Assembly: GCA_930367215.1 (NCBI GenBank)
Contig: OV884058.1
Span: forward strand, 107,841,802-107,905,801
Direction of reading: 5' to 3'
DNA from: Pollenia angustigena
Taxonomy: Eukaryota > Arthropoda > Insecta > Diptera > Polleniidae
Length of the DNA stretch: 64,000 bases
The notes under the pieces were generated by a model. It was not told the DNA's origin. It saw only the letters and a program-made list of their open reading frames with translations, and did no database searches. This document shows, piece by piece, positions 1 through 12,039 of this stretch; the first letter of the stretch is position 1, and every line of letters starts with the position of its first letter. Made by a program: the position numbers and the translations under genes.

Positions 1-324
1 TCTAAAAGGAAAGCTTTAATATTCTGAAGATTTGAAGAAGTGAGTTTTGTTCTTAAAGTTCTTGTTTTTTTTAAGAACAAGGTACCATATATGAGTGGTA
101 TATAAACAAAGGTGGCTGTCTTCAATTTTGTTGTTTTTTTACAATAAATATATTCATAGATATTTGGATTGATAAGAAAAAGATACATATAAAGCAAGTT
201 CGAACCAAATCCACTGTCCATTGCCAAAACTTGTGACAAATTACAACAAAACGCACAAACTTTCATTGTTAAAAGGAACAACTTACATATATTTCACCTT
301 TCGGTGTTACATATATCATTCGGG

Positions 325-916
325 GCAAATCAGGTTGAGGTCTTTCCTGGATCCGCGAGGTGAAAATTTGACCTATTCTGCCTTGTATATTTACCTAACC
401 TTGGCGCTTGATGCACTGAAATTGTTCGGAATCTCATACATTTTAAGTAGAGTTCCTACGCGGGAAAGAATTCCCGGGTATCCCGGGACATTTATAATCT
501 TTGTATGATGCGCTTCTTACTATAAAACCAACGTTTGTAGAAAGCGAGAGCACATTTTCGATAGCAGGCAATACACATATCAACAAGGATTGGAAATAGA
601 ATATCTGATGAGCTTTTAAATGCATTAATAATACAAACAATTTTTTGCTTAAAAGAAAATTCATTTTACCAATTTACTATTATTAATAACTACTAAATAT
701 TATTAAGTTTTAATAATTCGTGATATACATACATATATAATATGCATGTACATATGAATGTAACAATTTATTTGGTTTTCTGTGGAATATATAAAGCCAA
801 TTTTTTTGAAATGTTGTATATGTGTATATTCTTTTAAAAAAGGGAGTCCCGGGAATAAGATTTGTTTTCTTTCGTTTCCCGGGAAAAGAAAAAGTCCGGG
901 AAATTAGAAACCCTAA
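325..916 (+). pseudogene. Decayed hAT transposase, C-terminal part
   Basis: Two hAT landmarks are readable on the plus strand in different frames. An LDPR motif (the hAT 'xLDPRFK' block) is encoded at about 347-358. A hATC dimerisation-like stretch (P-T-F-V-E-S-E-S-T-F-S-I-A-G) starts at about 528. The reading then hits a TAG near 594 and continues after a frameshift with a matching tail (S-D-E-L-L-N-A-L) to about 660. The family normally has P-x-T-S-x-x-S-E-R-x-F-S-x-A-G here, so the key order is kept but residues have drifted. CCCGGG-containing segments flank it (about 457-490 and 838-905), and the right side ends in GAAACCCT at about 908-915, which resembles a decayed CAGGGTTTC hAT terminus. 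No left terminus or target duplication was found. Dead copy. Confidence 0.6.
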
Positions 917-1582
917 TTTTAAAATCAGATGAATGCTACCTGGGTTGCACCAAACTTCCAAACTTCAAAAAGACAGAGCTCCTTGTTGTCCTATGGATTT
1001 GATTGAGTTCAAAGTTGTAAAACAGGTACTTAGCTGATGGTGCCACGGAAGTCAGTCGGCCACGGTGAGCAATGGTCTGACTGTCGGGAAGTCTCCGTTA
1101 GTATGCTTCTTGCGAGAAGTGCTTTCTGTTTTTCAGTATGATGGTTTTGCGGAAGCCTTGTTTTTCACTGTAAAGATACTATTGGGGCACAGAGCATACA
1201 GAGACGTAACGAGGCAGAAAATATTGTGTCTTTTTCTTCGAAAGCTGCCCTTTTTGCATTTTTTGTTTTGATTACGCAATTCGTGTTAATAGTAGCGGTC
1301 TGTTTTTACACATTGCAACTTTACAATAAAAAAACATTTTCTTTCTCTTTCTTCGAAAGCTGCCCTCACAAATGATTTGGGCATTTTTCATACGTCACTT
1401 TTTTCATCTCTGTATGCTTTGTGATTGGGGTGCACGTGGTTGCTGAGATTTAAACCCAAAGTCACGGGAACTCTGTAGGTGCTGTTGCTATTCAACAGTA
1501 GCTGCTGGATTTAATGAATAGCAGTGGACGCTAGATAGCTAAACAACGGATGCGTGTATAATATAATTTTTGGTTAATTATA
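917..1582. other. No gene seen; direct and inverted short repeats
   Basis: No coding signal is recognised. The part at 1020-1260 is more GC-rich than its surroundings and open on the plus strand, but no motif is seen. A 17-bp direct repeat TCTTCGAAAGCTGCCCT lies at 1235-1251 and 1350-1366. CATACAGAGA at about 1195 recurs inverted at about 1412. It is probably old transposon sequence. Confidence 0.4.
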
Positions 1583-1748
1583 TCGAGCCCTTATGGCAAA
1601 AATGATGTAACCAACAAAAATAAAATTTTACAGGAGAAGGTTTTTTTAAAATATTTTTGCTTCAAGTCTAGGGTTTTGTTTGAAATTGCTTTTGCTCTTA
1701 TTTATTATTGTTATTGTTAGTTACATCATTTTTGCTATTAGGGCTCGA
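1583..1748. mobile_element. MITE with TIR TCGAGCCCT, TA flanks
   Basis: The two ends are inverted over about 35 bp. The left end reads TCGAGCCCTTATGGCAAAAA and the right end complements it with few mismatches (TCGAGCCCTAATAGCAAAAA). TA dinucleotides flank both ends (1581-1582, 1749-1750), as expected for Tc1/mariner-type insertion, although TA is a weak test in such AT-rich DNA. No coding content. The inner word TTACAGGAGA recurs near 47.62 kb and, inverted, near 53.29 kb. Confidence 0.65.
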
Positions 1749-2407
1749 TATATTCGAATTGCTACCTGTGTGCGATGATCCTCCACTCACAAAGGGGCAT
1801 TTGGCAAGTATTCGATTCACCCATGTCTTACTTTTGAGACAGGGAGAAATTATTTTGTTCGCCAAGTTTTTTCTTGAATTGGTTTAACTTTTGCCACTTT
1901 TTTTTCAATTTGTTCAAAAAAGTTGAAATGATTATTTTTGTTTGCTGAATAATTTAAAAAAAAAAAATAAAATAATAAAATCACTTTCCTTTTTTCGTCC
2001 ATTTTCTTTTACACACTTTTTGATAACAATTCATTTAAGTCAATTCAAATAAGTGATTGGCTAGTTGTGCTGTTATTTTGTATAATGATTTACATCTGTA
2101 AACCATATGGTAGCTTTGTTTTTCCGGACAAATTTTCTGAAATGGGTGAATCGTAAAAAAATTATTCTCCGGACGAAAATATTTTTCGAAACGCATGGAT
2201 GAATCCACCTTAAAACATTAGTTCTCACGGCTTTAACATATTTTGTACATTTTTTAAAATTAACAAAAAATTTCCCAAGTTTTATCTAAACGTTAACAAA
2301 TTACAACAAAAAAAAAAAAAAACAAAAGACTCGAGACTCAAACTTAAATTATGTAAAGCTGTGAAAAAGTGCGTTTTGTTCTTTTGTTTTTAAAGAATAA
2401 AAACTAC
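1749..2407. other. AT-rich spacer
   Basis: Homopolymer-rich DNA. No open frame of note, splice-coherent exon or terminal repeat recognised. Confidence 0.4.
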
Positions 2408-2680
2408 ATATCGTTGGCTTAATATGCAACTTTAATGCCGTGTGATAGAGAAAGATACGCCTCGGCGACCAGCATGTAGTTTTTCTTCAATTTGAGTCTT
2501 GAAGTGTGCAAAACCAACTATATTTTGGTAATATCTTTAGTTTTTCTCAAATCTTTGAAAAATGCGCATAGGAATAGCTTATCACATCAAACATAAATTT
2601 CAGTGTTTTTATCAAATATAAAAATTGGGAATTAAGCACGACAAATAAAATCTTATTACTTAAAAATTTTGTATTCCCAT
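2408..2680 (+). repeat. Truncated M1 MITE joined to repeat family X
   Basis: The left end ATATCGTTGGCTTAATATGC and the following sequence to about 2535 match the M1 MITE copies at 17777, 55370 and 63256, but no right terminus follows. From about 2530 to 2670 it resembles the family-X repeat at 17231-17425 (ATGCGCATAG, TAAATTTCAGTG, AAAAATTGGGAATT). This is a hybrid of two dispersed repeats, probably a nested or recombined insertion. Confidence 0.6.
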
Positions 2681-3340
2681 AAATTTCTTTAATAATAAAT
2701 AAGTAAGTGCACGGCCTAAGAGAACTGAACCGGCAAGTTGCTTTGTTTTTGCTTTTTAATCTCAATTTTATAATATTTTTGTTATAAAATTCTATTTAAT
2801 AGAGAAATATTTGTATATTTTTCATAAAATTATTTTATTACAGAAATCTTATTAAAAAACGGCTTACAAAATTTTTTCGTTAACTAACGAACACCGTTTA
2901 TTATTATTGTTTGCTATTATTAACATTAGCAGTTTCAGACTATGCAACATTATCTTACAAAAAATTCGTGTTACCTTTTGATGTCCCTTCGAAAACTCGT
3001 ACACGTTTAGGTTTCATGTTTTTTGTTGCAAGCAACAAGCTACAATTTGGCGGTAATATTTATTAAATTCTAATTTTAATATTTGCCCAATTCACAAGCG
3101 CTGTCGTATGGCTTATCGTTTAAAAACAATACGATTTTTGTTTACGCACTTGTGAATAGATTTTGTAGAATTTGTTGTACCGTTTTTTGTCTTATTGCTA
3201 AATGTCAATAATAATTTAAAATAGTCATAATTTTTTACTTCATTCTTATCAACAAATTGTTTGTACATTATTTACCCCGCAAGCGTCTGTACACCCTTTG
3301 TCAAAAACTTCTGTTTCATCAAATATATCGCATAGTGTAG
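2681..3340. other. AT-rich spacer
   Basis: No feature recognised. Confidence 0.35.
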
Positions 3341-4244
3341 ATTAGGTTAGGTTAAGAAGGGTTATGCGCCCAAGGGCACACTTCCACTCGGAGATCAATA
3401 TGGTCCATGGTGAATCCCTTCAATAAAAAGAAAAAAGTAGAGAAAGTAAAGAAAAGAAGTATGAGATGGATAGAAATAAGAAAGCTAGAAAGTTAGTAAA
3501 TGTCGCGAATAACTATTGCCCTCTCTACAGTCCCCTCAACAGAAACAGCCGCACTATTTCCCTGACAAACCCCAGCAGATCAGCCGGATTACATCCAGCG
3601 ATGCACCCCAGCTCGTCGTGAAACCTATCTCCTAGCCACTTCTGCCTGAAACCCTGCATCCTGGGACAATGGCACAGTACATGCTCGATCGTCTCCAGCT
3701 CCTCTGAATCATTGCACAATCTACAGAAGTCCGGTAAAAGCCCTGACATGACAATGACCTGTCAAGAACCCTATAAGTGTTGAAGACCACCCCTATCCAT
3801 TCCCAGTAGAACCCTGGTTTCCCCCGCGTCCAATCTGGGCCATAGTGCCCTGGACACCCTGCAATTCGTTCTGTCCCTCCAGGATCGGTTAACGTCATCA
3901 CGGTATTTCTCCCGTATCACCCCATAGTAGTAAAATAGAGGGGGCTTAACCCCCTGTCCCTTACCGTTAAGTCCAGATTCGAACCCCCTCTCGCGAGTTC
4001 GTCCGATATCTCATTTCCATTAATCATGCAGTGTCCAGGTACCCAACACAGCCTTACATTGAATGTCTCCATAAGTCCACCAAGAGCATTCCTACGCCGA
4101 GCGACCAGGCACGATCGCACCGTTTAATTTGTCAATGCCCTAAGCGCCGCCTGACTATCGACGTAAATTGTCACCACAGATCCACCCACGATGTGTTCCA
4201 GTATCACCTCCGTCGCCCTCCAGATCGCTAGTGTAAAGATAGTA
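3341..4244 (-). pseudogene. 5'-truncated LINE: RNase H and C-terminal zinc motif
   Basis: On the minus strand the region at about 4120-3980 encodes an RNase H core: a V-R-L-C-W-V-P-G-H block, then G-N-E-I-S-D-E-L-A-R-x-G-S, the family's catalytic-histidine and GNE-ADELA signatures. Downstream (3749-3525) is a LINE C-terminal Cys/His motif: C-R-L-C, then E-T-I-E-H-V-L-C-H-C-P. Such tails follow reverse transcriptase in RNase H-bearing non-LTR elements (I/LOA/R1-like groups). The pieces lie in different frames, the reverse transcriptase is absent (5' truncation), and the 3' end reads out into CCTAACCTAA near 3345 (minus). It is a dead copy, noticeably more GC-rich than its neighbours. Clade assignment is uncertain. 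Confidence 0.8.
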
Positions 4245-5467
4245 AAGATAGTGTAAAGCAGCTACACCTTTTTTACGAACAATAATAATAAACATAAATT
4301 CCTTAAAATCGAATTTTTTTGATATTTTTCTCTAAAAAAAACTGCATGTATTTCCCGGAAAATCAGGAATTGCAATCAGTTCAATTCCTCAGGAAATTCT
4401 TGCACTGGGATACCGGGAAAAAATCTCAACTAATGACACATATGTTTGGCTTCTTAAACAGTAAAAAAGCATACGTTATTTTTAAGCAATTTTTTGAGCT
4501 AAAATTTAATAAGAAATGAAAATTCTTAAAAAACGAACATTTTAATCGCATGTTTTGTAAAAACTTTTTTAAATCTCCTCAGCTTTTTTCAAAACATACG
4601 AGTCTAACTTACTTAAATTCTCCCAAAAGGTAACATCTATGCCTAAGCCTTCAATTGTTCAATACAATACTTGTTGTAAAGCATAATTTATGGTTTACAA
4701 ACAAAACATTAAACATTTGTAAACGCTGTGATTGTAAAGCAACTGAGATTAAAATTAATGAAAAAAAAATGTATTACTAAATGCTGACAGAAATAATCGT
4801 GTATGAGAAACTAGTCACGACAAAGGCCCCATGAACAAATTAACCACAGTATTGTTGCAACAAACTTTAATAACCATAACAAAAACTACAACAACAACCA
4901 TAACAATAAATACAACTATTATAATGATAATAAAACATTTACAAAATCATCTCATAGAGCATTTTAAATACTCGCATCACTTGTAGCCTCCTGCTAAGTA
5001 AATCTATTAGTGAAGTGTATGCACAAAAAAAAATCTTAATACACCGTAATCAATGAATGCATCTTATTTGAAATATAATATGACGACGAGTTAAATAACA
5101 ACATAAACTTAACATTATTGTAAAAATATACAACAACAACAAAAACCTAAACCAAAAATATTCCAACTTAGCATTGCCACAAAATAAAACTTGTCAAATG
5201 CATTAAACAGCGCAAAAAACAATAACAGCATTACTTCAGATGATGTCTTCTTCTTATTTGTTTATTAAAAATTATTTTTGCATATAAAACAGCAGCTATG
5301 TATCTGTGGTGGGCATAATTTATAATTAGAATAATATAAATAAAGAATTAAAAAAAAAAAAAACAATTTTTAATGCATTCAAAATAACAAATCGAGATTG
5401 ATAATAAAAAGCAAATTTTAAAAATAAACTTTAAACTAAGTTAATTCTACTTCGACTATATTTTGAC
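4245..5467. other. No gene seen; small CCGGGA-type repeat remnant
   Basis: AT-rich. At about 4350-4425, TTTCCCGGAAAA and ATACCGGGAAAAA recall the CCCGGG segments beside the hAT remnant at 457-905 and may be a related fragment. Many CAACAA/ATAACA simple runs lie at 4850-5150. No coding feature recognised. Confidence 0.35.
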
Positions 5468-6354
5468 CAGGGAAACCATGCAATTGCATGCATGTTTTTC
5501 CTTGTACGACCAATAAAGGCAGAAACAATTTATTTATCTAGAGCTTTTTGTAAATTTTGGCATCGATTTGTAAGTGCATATTTTACCGTTTACAGCATTT
5601 TTGTTTGCATAATTTAGTTAAAAGAGCTTTTTTGCAGCATTTTTTAGGTTTATAGCGCATATTTTGTCTTTTTAAGGCATATTTTGATAAATATAAAGCA
5701 GGTTGTCATTAAGGATAAATGTTATGCAATTTGTATCTAGACCAATCTTTAAGTATTCCGATCGACTCAGAATCACTTTTTAAAGTGATCTAACGATGTC
5801 CATCCGACTGGCTGCTTGTCTGTCCATGTTAGCCTTGTGCGCAAAGTACAAGTTCCAATTTTGTAGATAATTTGATATGGACGAAGTCTATGCAAATGGG
5901 GAGAACCGGTCTATAATTTCACATCCAAATTAGACTCTTTGTGTCCGCAAGCTATCTAATTATGATGGTATTTAAATTTAATTCGTCCCAAAATTATTTT
6001 ACTGCAAATTAAATTATTTTCGAATCGGTTCACATTTCACTTCCTTTTAAATGTTAACATTTGTTAACAATTTAGCGACCGTACTTAAAAACCCATATGG
6101 ATGTTAATATCTAGATAATATTCGGCGCAAACATTATTTATATGAATTTTAACCTAATATGGGCTTAAGCGATAATATTTTTAGGTTTTTTTTTTAAATT
6201 TTGATATTCAGTCGTTGAATATTGTGTCTTCATATGAGAAATTTTTAATTTTTAGGGCATATTTTTAACAGTTTTCAGGGCATATTTTCGGGTTTTTACT
6301 GCATATTTAATGCGCATAAAACGCATTTTTTAGAGCATATTTCTGGTTTCCCTG
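5468..6354. mobile_element. TIR element, ends CAGGGAAACCA
   Basis: Left CAGGGAAACCA and right TGGTTTCCCTG are perfect 11-bp inverted ends. Near both ends the word GCATATTTT recurs in one orientation (about 5577, 5657, 5680 and 6258, 6280), a likely subterminal repeat set. CAGGG termini suggest hAT, but the 8-bp flanks (ATTTTGAC and ACTATGAT) do not match, so the superfamily is open. It contains an inserted Helentron fragment. Confidence 0.6.
5724..6190 (+). mobile_element. Helentron/DINE-1-like fragment nested in TIR element
   Basis: The segment CCGATCGACTCAGAATCACT, then AACGATGTCC and CCTTGTGCGCAAAGTACAAG, matches the reverse complement of the element at 8195-8874. Both termini are missing, so this is an internal fragment. 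Confidence 0.65.
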
Positions 6355-6671
6355 ACTATGATTATATTTCAAAAAATATAGCCAAAGTTACCCAGCTAGC
6401 ATTTGGGTGATTATTTTTTGTAAAAATCACCCAAATGAGTCTTTTCAGATCAGTTTTGATGACTAAAGACTGATTTATCACTTGCGCGATAGAAAAAGGA
6501 TTCATATATGATTCACTGATTGGTTAAAATAATGAGTTTTAAATATTTTGAATTTTTGTTTTTGCCAAATCAAAAAAAAAAAAAAATAAAAATAGAAACT
6601 TTCGTGTCAGCCAAACAAATAAAAAGCTTGGCTAAAACAGTAGACCAAAAATATTGAGAATAAATCACAAC

Positions 6672-8078
6672 CAGTGATGCCAACTTAGTGCTTTTGGCAC
6701 TATTTATGGTACTTTTTGATGCCTCAAAACGCCAAAATTTTATCCTTAGTGCCATAATATCATAATAAAAAAACGATGTATTTGTTTTTGGTAATCAATT
6801 TTAAAGATGTAGACACTGTTTCAAAAATAGAAAATGGCTTGGAAAATATTAGGAATTGTGAATGGAAAAATAAATAACGATTTTAAGTCATATAGAAAAA
6901 ACGTATTGAAAAAATAGCCGTAACTTGGTATAAGCAAAGTGTTAAATAAATTAAAAACAGCTGACAAAAAATGCTTTTATAACGAGCGTTGTGTAACCTG
7001 CCATTTTTTATGCGCTTTAGTTTTCAAACGCCCGATACTCGTCTCCAAATATATCAAAGTACAAACATACATGTTTTTCTTTATTCAAACGCGTACAAAG
7101 GTTAAAATAATTATCCAATTATAATTGGATAGCATTATACGCCAATTGTCTTATTAAACTTTGCACGATTTTAATTTAGATATATGGGGATTTCATGTCA
7201 AGTGACCCAATTTTTAAATCGATGTCTTCCGATTTGGGTGAAATTAGCACCAAGCTTAGTCCTATTAAATAGTAGTTTAGACCAGAGTACGAAAACAAAC
7301 AAAACGAAACGTTTGCTTTCGTTTTGTTTTGTTCTTTGCAGTGAGTAAAACAAAAACAAAACCAAAATAATGAGAATGATTGTGCCATTTTGTTTTGTAT
7401 TATTTTTGCTCTTGAGCGCAAATTGTACATTAATATAAACGTAAACAGCTGGAAAAGAACAGAGTTAGAACAATATTGAAACATTCAGAGAAAAAACGTT
7501 TGACAAACGTTTTTTTTTTTAGCGAGAATGTTTTTTTTTTTTTTTTGCTCAAAATAAAGCTTATGTCTTTTCCTTTAAGGTAGTTTTGGTCGCTTATTTT
7601 TTTTTAGCGACAATGTTTTTTTTTTTTTTTTTGCTCAAAAGAAAGCTTATTTCTTTTCCTTTAAGGTAGTTTTGGTCGCTTTTTGGGATACGAGTGGCTT
7701 ATGTATAAAAAAATAATTTTCAATTTTTATGCAGTGCTCTTTCTCAGCCATGTAACTTATTACCTATTGGAGTTAGCAAAATTTGTCCCATGTAGCTTAT
7801 TACCTTCAATAATAATATTTAAAAGGTTTATATACAAATGTAAGTATATTTATTAGTTAATTTAAAAAAAATTAATTTAAAAAGGGTTCCCCTTCAACGC
7901 CGTTGGTTTTTTTTAAATTTTGGAGCTATTTAAAATTCGGCACAGCCGAATGCAACTTGTTTTGTGTTTAAATTAATTGTAAAAATGGCTTAGTGCTTTT
8001 TTACGCTTTTTTTTGTTCGAAATAGAGCTTTTTTTAAATTTTAAAGTGCTTTTTGCTTTAAAAAAGTTGGCATCACTG
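6672..8078. mobile_element. hAT element, non-autonomous, ends CAGTGATGCCAACTT
   Basis: The 15-bp termini CAGTGATGCCAACTT and AAGTTGGCATCACTG are perfect inverted repeats. The 8-bp flanks are ATCACAAC (6664-6671) and ATAACAAC (8079-8086), a 7/8 target duplication typical of hAT. Length is 1407 bp and no transposase frame is readable. A related left end occurs at 31074. Confidence 0.8.
7521..7680 (+). repeat. 95-bp tandem duplication with poly-T tract
   Basis: Two near-identical copies start with AGCGA at 7521 and 7616. Each has a 16-18-base T run, then TTGCTCAAAA, and ends at TTTTGGTCGCT. Sits inside the hAT element; the T tract is a plausible slippage point. Confidence 0.8.
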
Positions 8079-8194
8079 ATAACAACATAAATGTTAGTGC
8101 AAATTGTTTCTTCTCTTCTTTGCGAAAAAACCGATAACTTTAATTTGGTTCAAAATAAAGGTGGTTCAAATAATCAAAAGCTAAATTGACAATT

Positions 8195-8874
8195 AAAAAC
8201 AAGTAAGAAAGTATAGCCGGTCAAGCCCGACCATATGATACCCTACACAGTATAAAAAACACATCATGTTTATATGTCCATATAAATATGGATTTATCCA
8301 TGTTTATAAAACTCATTAAAATCGGGTTAAAAGTTTGTGAGGGGCAGAAATTGCCCCCTACCTCCACTTGTGCTCCTATTTTTGAAAAACTGTATAGCTT
8401 ATGTGCCCATATAGATATGGATCTATCTATGTTTTGAATTTCATTAAAATCGGTTTGAGAGGCAGAAACTGGCCCTTTCTCCCCTCGTGGTCCTATTTTT
8501 TAAAAAATACATCCCTTTTGTGTCCATGAAGATATGGTTCTATATATGTTTTAAATTTCATTAAAATCGGTTTGATAGTTTCTGAGAGGTAGAAATTCCC
8601 CCCTATCTTCCCTCGTGGTCCTACGATTTGGCCCATTTTCAATAGGCTTGGTCCTTGTGTCAATAAGAACCTATGCGACCTGTACTTTGCGCACAAGGTT
8701 ACATGGACATCCAGCCAGCCAGCCAGCCGGACGGACATCGTTAGTTCGACTCAGAAAGTGATTCTGAGTCGATCGGTATACTTTAAGGTGGGTCTAGGAC
8801 CAATATTTTAAGGCGTTACACACATCAGCACAAATGCATAATACCCTCTCCACTATTGTGGTGTGGGTATAAAA
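8195..8874 (-). mobile_element. Helentron (DINE-1/INE-1-like) element
   Basis: Read on the minus strand it opens with TTTTTATACCCACACCACAA followed by the complementary GAGGGTATTA. It carries CCGATCGACTCAGAATCACT and a GTCCGTCCGGCTGG-type run, and ends with a GGTCGGGCTTGACC hairpin before CTTACTTGTTTTT. This order (TATACCC hairpin, GTCCGTC block, 3' hairpin, CTTGTTT end) is that of DINE-1, a non-autonomous Helitron/Helentron family of flies. No coding content. Confidence 0.75.
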
Positions 8875-9138
8875 AATAGATATGAAATACAATCAAAAAC
8901 ATGTATATAATTTATGTTTGAAAAATGAAACGAAAACGATTCAATATTGACATAAAATGCTCAAAAAGGAATCAGAAAATTGTATCACAAATGTTTCTTT
9001 CAGGTGATTCATCGGAAGGATACCATTTTCTCACAACGAGAGTATCATTAGTGATTGCAAAATGAGCTCATATACGGGTGTTTTGCTCTTGAAGCTGATT
9101 CCTAAATGATTAGATTATGATACAAAATGCTAGTTGGG

Positions 9139-9394
9139 TTAATAATCCCCGCATTAAGTTAAGCAGATGACACTCATTAATTTAATTTCGGTTTATAATT
9201 TGCGGTCCACCTGCTGAACCTTATGCGGGTTTCCCGACCGAAGTAGTGTTTATTTTGTTTATAGTTTATATTAATTTAAATCTCTAAATATTGTTCGGAA
9301 CTTTTAAGTTCATAAAAAATTGTCTTTTTTATAGTCGGGTTTTCGATTTTTTAAATTAATTATTTTATTTTACACTTTTTAGTATACTTCATAC
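9139..9394. other. AT-rich spacer
   Basis: No feature recognised. Confidence 0.35.
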
Positions 9395-10381
9395 ATATCG
9401 TCACCTAAAACGCCAAAGGCCGTGTCTTACATTTTGAAAGTTTTGCAGGAGAAGAAATAAACTTTTTACCCCAAATTTCACCAAGTTCAGTTATAATTAA
9501 CTATCAGTTATAGCTATCACGTTACCTTACATGGGGTCTTCACCTAAGATAATATCTGATATAATATGTGAGAGAACGTCGGCAGAATGAGAAAACAAAT
9601 TTCTTCTTGTTAATCTTAATCTTAAACAAGGGGAACACGTATCTTATAAGATTTCATAATCGAATGATTCTCGTACAGTAAACTTGTGTCGTTTTTAATC
9701 TTTTTTTTAGTTTTTTCTTGCTTTTAGTTAAAAATATTGGCACATGTCAAACATAAAATCGACTTTAAGTTAAAACCGGCTTTAAATGGATTTCAATAAC
9801 ATTGAAGTCGACTTTATATTTGAATATGAATATGGGCCATTGTTTTTTTTAACACTTATCACAAGATTTTCACTATTTGCACAAAAAAATTAAACATTTT
9901 AATGAATGCGTCTTATTATTGTTTTATATATACATATGTATGTATGTGTATTTTTGACATCTTATCCTTTAAGATAGTTGTTATATGATTTCTTATAACA
10001 ACTGTCTCATAACATTTATTATAATATTACAAATACAAATACAAACACTATTTGAGAGTCCACACGTAAGATAATACTCTCTGCGATTGAATTTGACGTT
10101 TGCTGATATAAAAATCTTATATCTTATCTCAGGTGGAGACCCTGTGTTATGTGACTATGACATTTTAGGAGATGATGAAAGTGTTGCCAATAAAGTCATT
10201 TATTAAAAAAATCTAAAATTGAAAATGATGTCGCTTTAGCTTTTTTTGCGCTAATGTAGATAGGAGCGCTTGTTTTTTGTCAATAAAATCGCTTATGTTG
10301 GTCGAAAGATTCCAATTTTATGAAAAAGTCGATTTTAAATTTTTTCTTAGTTAGGGCCTTTTGCCTTTTAGGTGACGATAT
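9395..10381. mobile_element. TIR element, ends ATATCGTCACCTAAAA
   Basis: Left ATATCGTCACCTAAAACGCC and right TTTTAGGTGACGATAT are inverted for 16 bp, with further similarity inwards (CAAAGGCC / GGCCTTTTG). Inside lies a second imperfect pair, GGGGTCTTCACCTAAGATAA at about 9533 and TTATCTCAGGTGGAGACCC at about 10125-10143, so a second TIR element is probably nested. The stretch 10150-10260 recurs inverted at about 53085-53205. No coding content. Confidence 0.6.
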
Positions 10382-10559
10382 AGTAATGAATATTCGTTTC
10401 TTATCCGGCTGATCATTTTATGAAATGTATATGCAGGATTTTTTTTTTTTAATTTTTTCTTTATCTATGTATCTCTAAGTTTTATTATTTTATCTCAATT
10501 ATAGATCCAAGAAAACTCAAACCTTACAAAAGATTTTTAAAGGATTTAGGTTCGACGCA

Positions 10560-10950
10560 AGTATTCCGTTATTTGATTGTGGCAACGCCAAATTTGATGA
10601 ATGTTTTAAAAAATTGCAATTGTGTTTAAAGAAGAGAGAAAGATTATTTTTAACTTGCGAAAACAAAATAACAAGAGTTGTTGGGAAGCTCGTATTTATT
10701 GACGGTGTGATGAAAAAAGAGCAATATTTAGAAATTTTGCGAAACAATTTGAAAAAAGTGCTGAAAATTTAAGTATAAGAAAGTTATTACTTTCAATAGG
10801 ATTACGATCCAAAGCATACCGCGGAAATTGTGAAGCATTGTATACTGTATAATACTCCTCATACTTTGAAAACACCTTCACCTTGAAGACAACCTGACGT
10901 TATACGGAGGAAGCTGCTCCGATAAACAGTTAAATTAATCTTGCATTTGG
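10560..10950 (+). pseudogene. Tc1-like transposase fragment
   Basis: From 10683 the plus strand reads G-K-L-V-F-I-D-G-V-M-K-K-E-Q-Y-L-E-I-L, the conserved Tc1 block that follows the second catalytic Asp (family: G-x-L-V-x-I-D-G-x-M). After a frameshift, 10806 onward reads D-P-K-H-T-A-E-I-V, the Tc1 'NDPKHTA' block, then L-K-T-P-S-P. Upstream and downstream are too decayed to read. No terminal repeats located. Inactive. Confidence 0.8.
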
Positions 10951-11584
10951 GATAAAGTGAGTTCGTTAAAAGTTTAATGGAAAACTTATAAAACTTTTAT
11001 TTAAGCTGATCTTAAGCCAAATTATGGCACTTAATTTCAATCGAAATTTCTATACAATTTAAATAAAAATTTCGATAAATAAAGAAATTTCTTAGACTTT
11101 TAATTCAGCTCAATTACCAGTTAAAAAATATAACTGTAAAACTCTTCTCACGAAAATACAAAACTTTTTAAACCAAGTTTGGACATCTTCGCCTTAAACG
11201 TTTAACAATAATGGCTTTTAGCTACCATGAATAAAATTTTCATGTTATTAATTTTGTTGTAATGTTGTCGTTGTTGTTATTGTAAATCTTTATTCGTAAA
11301 GAGTTTTGCTTTGTTTTCCTCACCTTAATTATCTCATTAACCTTTTGATATTTTCCAACTAAAAACATTTATTGACAGACAGCCAATCTGACTGACTAAC
11401 TACATATAATCGATTCCATGCTACGACAACAAACAAAATCTCACACAATAACCAACATAAAAACTGTTGCTTTAGTCTGGAGCTTAAGCTTGCTTAACTT
11501 AACTTTGTTTAAGAAATATATAAGACAAAAAAATAAATAAATAAATAAAATGGATGTACAAGTAGATGTTATTGTAATACTCAC
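10951..11584 (-). other. Intron sequence downstream of host exon 2
   Basis: Begins (minus strand) at the GTGAGT donor at 11584-11579. The rest is AT-rich; the next exon was not found before the left edge of the window. Confidence 0.5.
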
Positions 11585-12039
11585 CTCCTGACTTTGTTCC
11601 AGTAGCTGGGTATTGTGGGGCCTTATGGTGGCTGGATAATTTCTCAATTGTGGTGGCAGTTGTTCTTCTTGAATTTGTTGTTGTTGTTGCTGCTGCTGCT
11701 GGTGCTGTAATTGGGGTCTTATTAAAAATTGTCTGGCATTCGTTCCGTATACCGTTTCTTGTGGATCTTCAGGATCATCGGAATTTGCATTAGAGTTTCT
11801 ATGGACAATGGCTGAAGCAGTATCTGATCGATGGTTTGCATAGACATTGGCTGCATCTTTTGTGTCTTTTGTTTCTCTTTTATCTTTGGTAGCGTCATTT
11901 GTTAAGGCAATTGTTGCAACTGGTTCAGATGCAGATGCAGATGCTGCTGTATTTGTTGTTGTTGTGTCATCAGCAATTTGTTTAGTTGTCGTTATTTTGC
12001 TGGGTTTATTTACTTCACTAGTGAAGACATTTAAAATGC
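11585..12039 (-). CDS. Host gene exon 2: secreted-type protein with polyglutamine run
   Basis: A coding exon of 455 nt, open throughout on the minus strand. It is bounded by an acceptor (pyrimidine-rich tract, TTTTGCAG) and a donor (CAGGAG then GTGAGT). Its first two bases complete a Gly codon with the last G of the exon at 24250-24286, giving 164 continuous codons that end in phase 0. The product after the signal region is Thr/Ala/Asp/Lys-rich and looks disordered, with an acidic patch (D-D-P-E-D-P-Q-E), then V-Y-G-T-N-A-R-Q-F, a run of nine Gln after a His, and a Pro/Gln-rich tail (L-P-P-Q-L-R-N-Y-P). Base composition is clearly richer in CAG/GCA codons than the surrounding intron. No domain is recognised. 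An extracellular location is inferred from the joined exon 1. Later exons must lie beyond the left edge. Confidence 0.75.

Larger units (their letters stand above)
6391..9138. mobile_element. TIR element, ends CCCAGCTAGCATTT, carrying nested insertions
   Basis: Left CCCAGCTAGCATTT pairs with right AAATGCTAGTTGGG (one mismatch in 14). The right 170 bp (8968-9138) is homologous to 23528-23677, the right end of a second copy. The right flank is TTAA; the left flank is GTTA, so a TTAA duplication is only partly supported. Net of the hAT and Helentron inserted inside, the element is about 660 bp. No transposase remnant seen. Confidence 0.55.
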
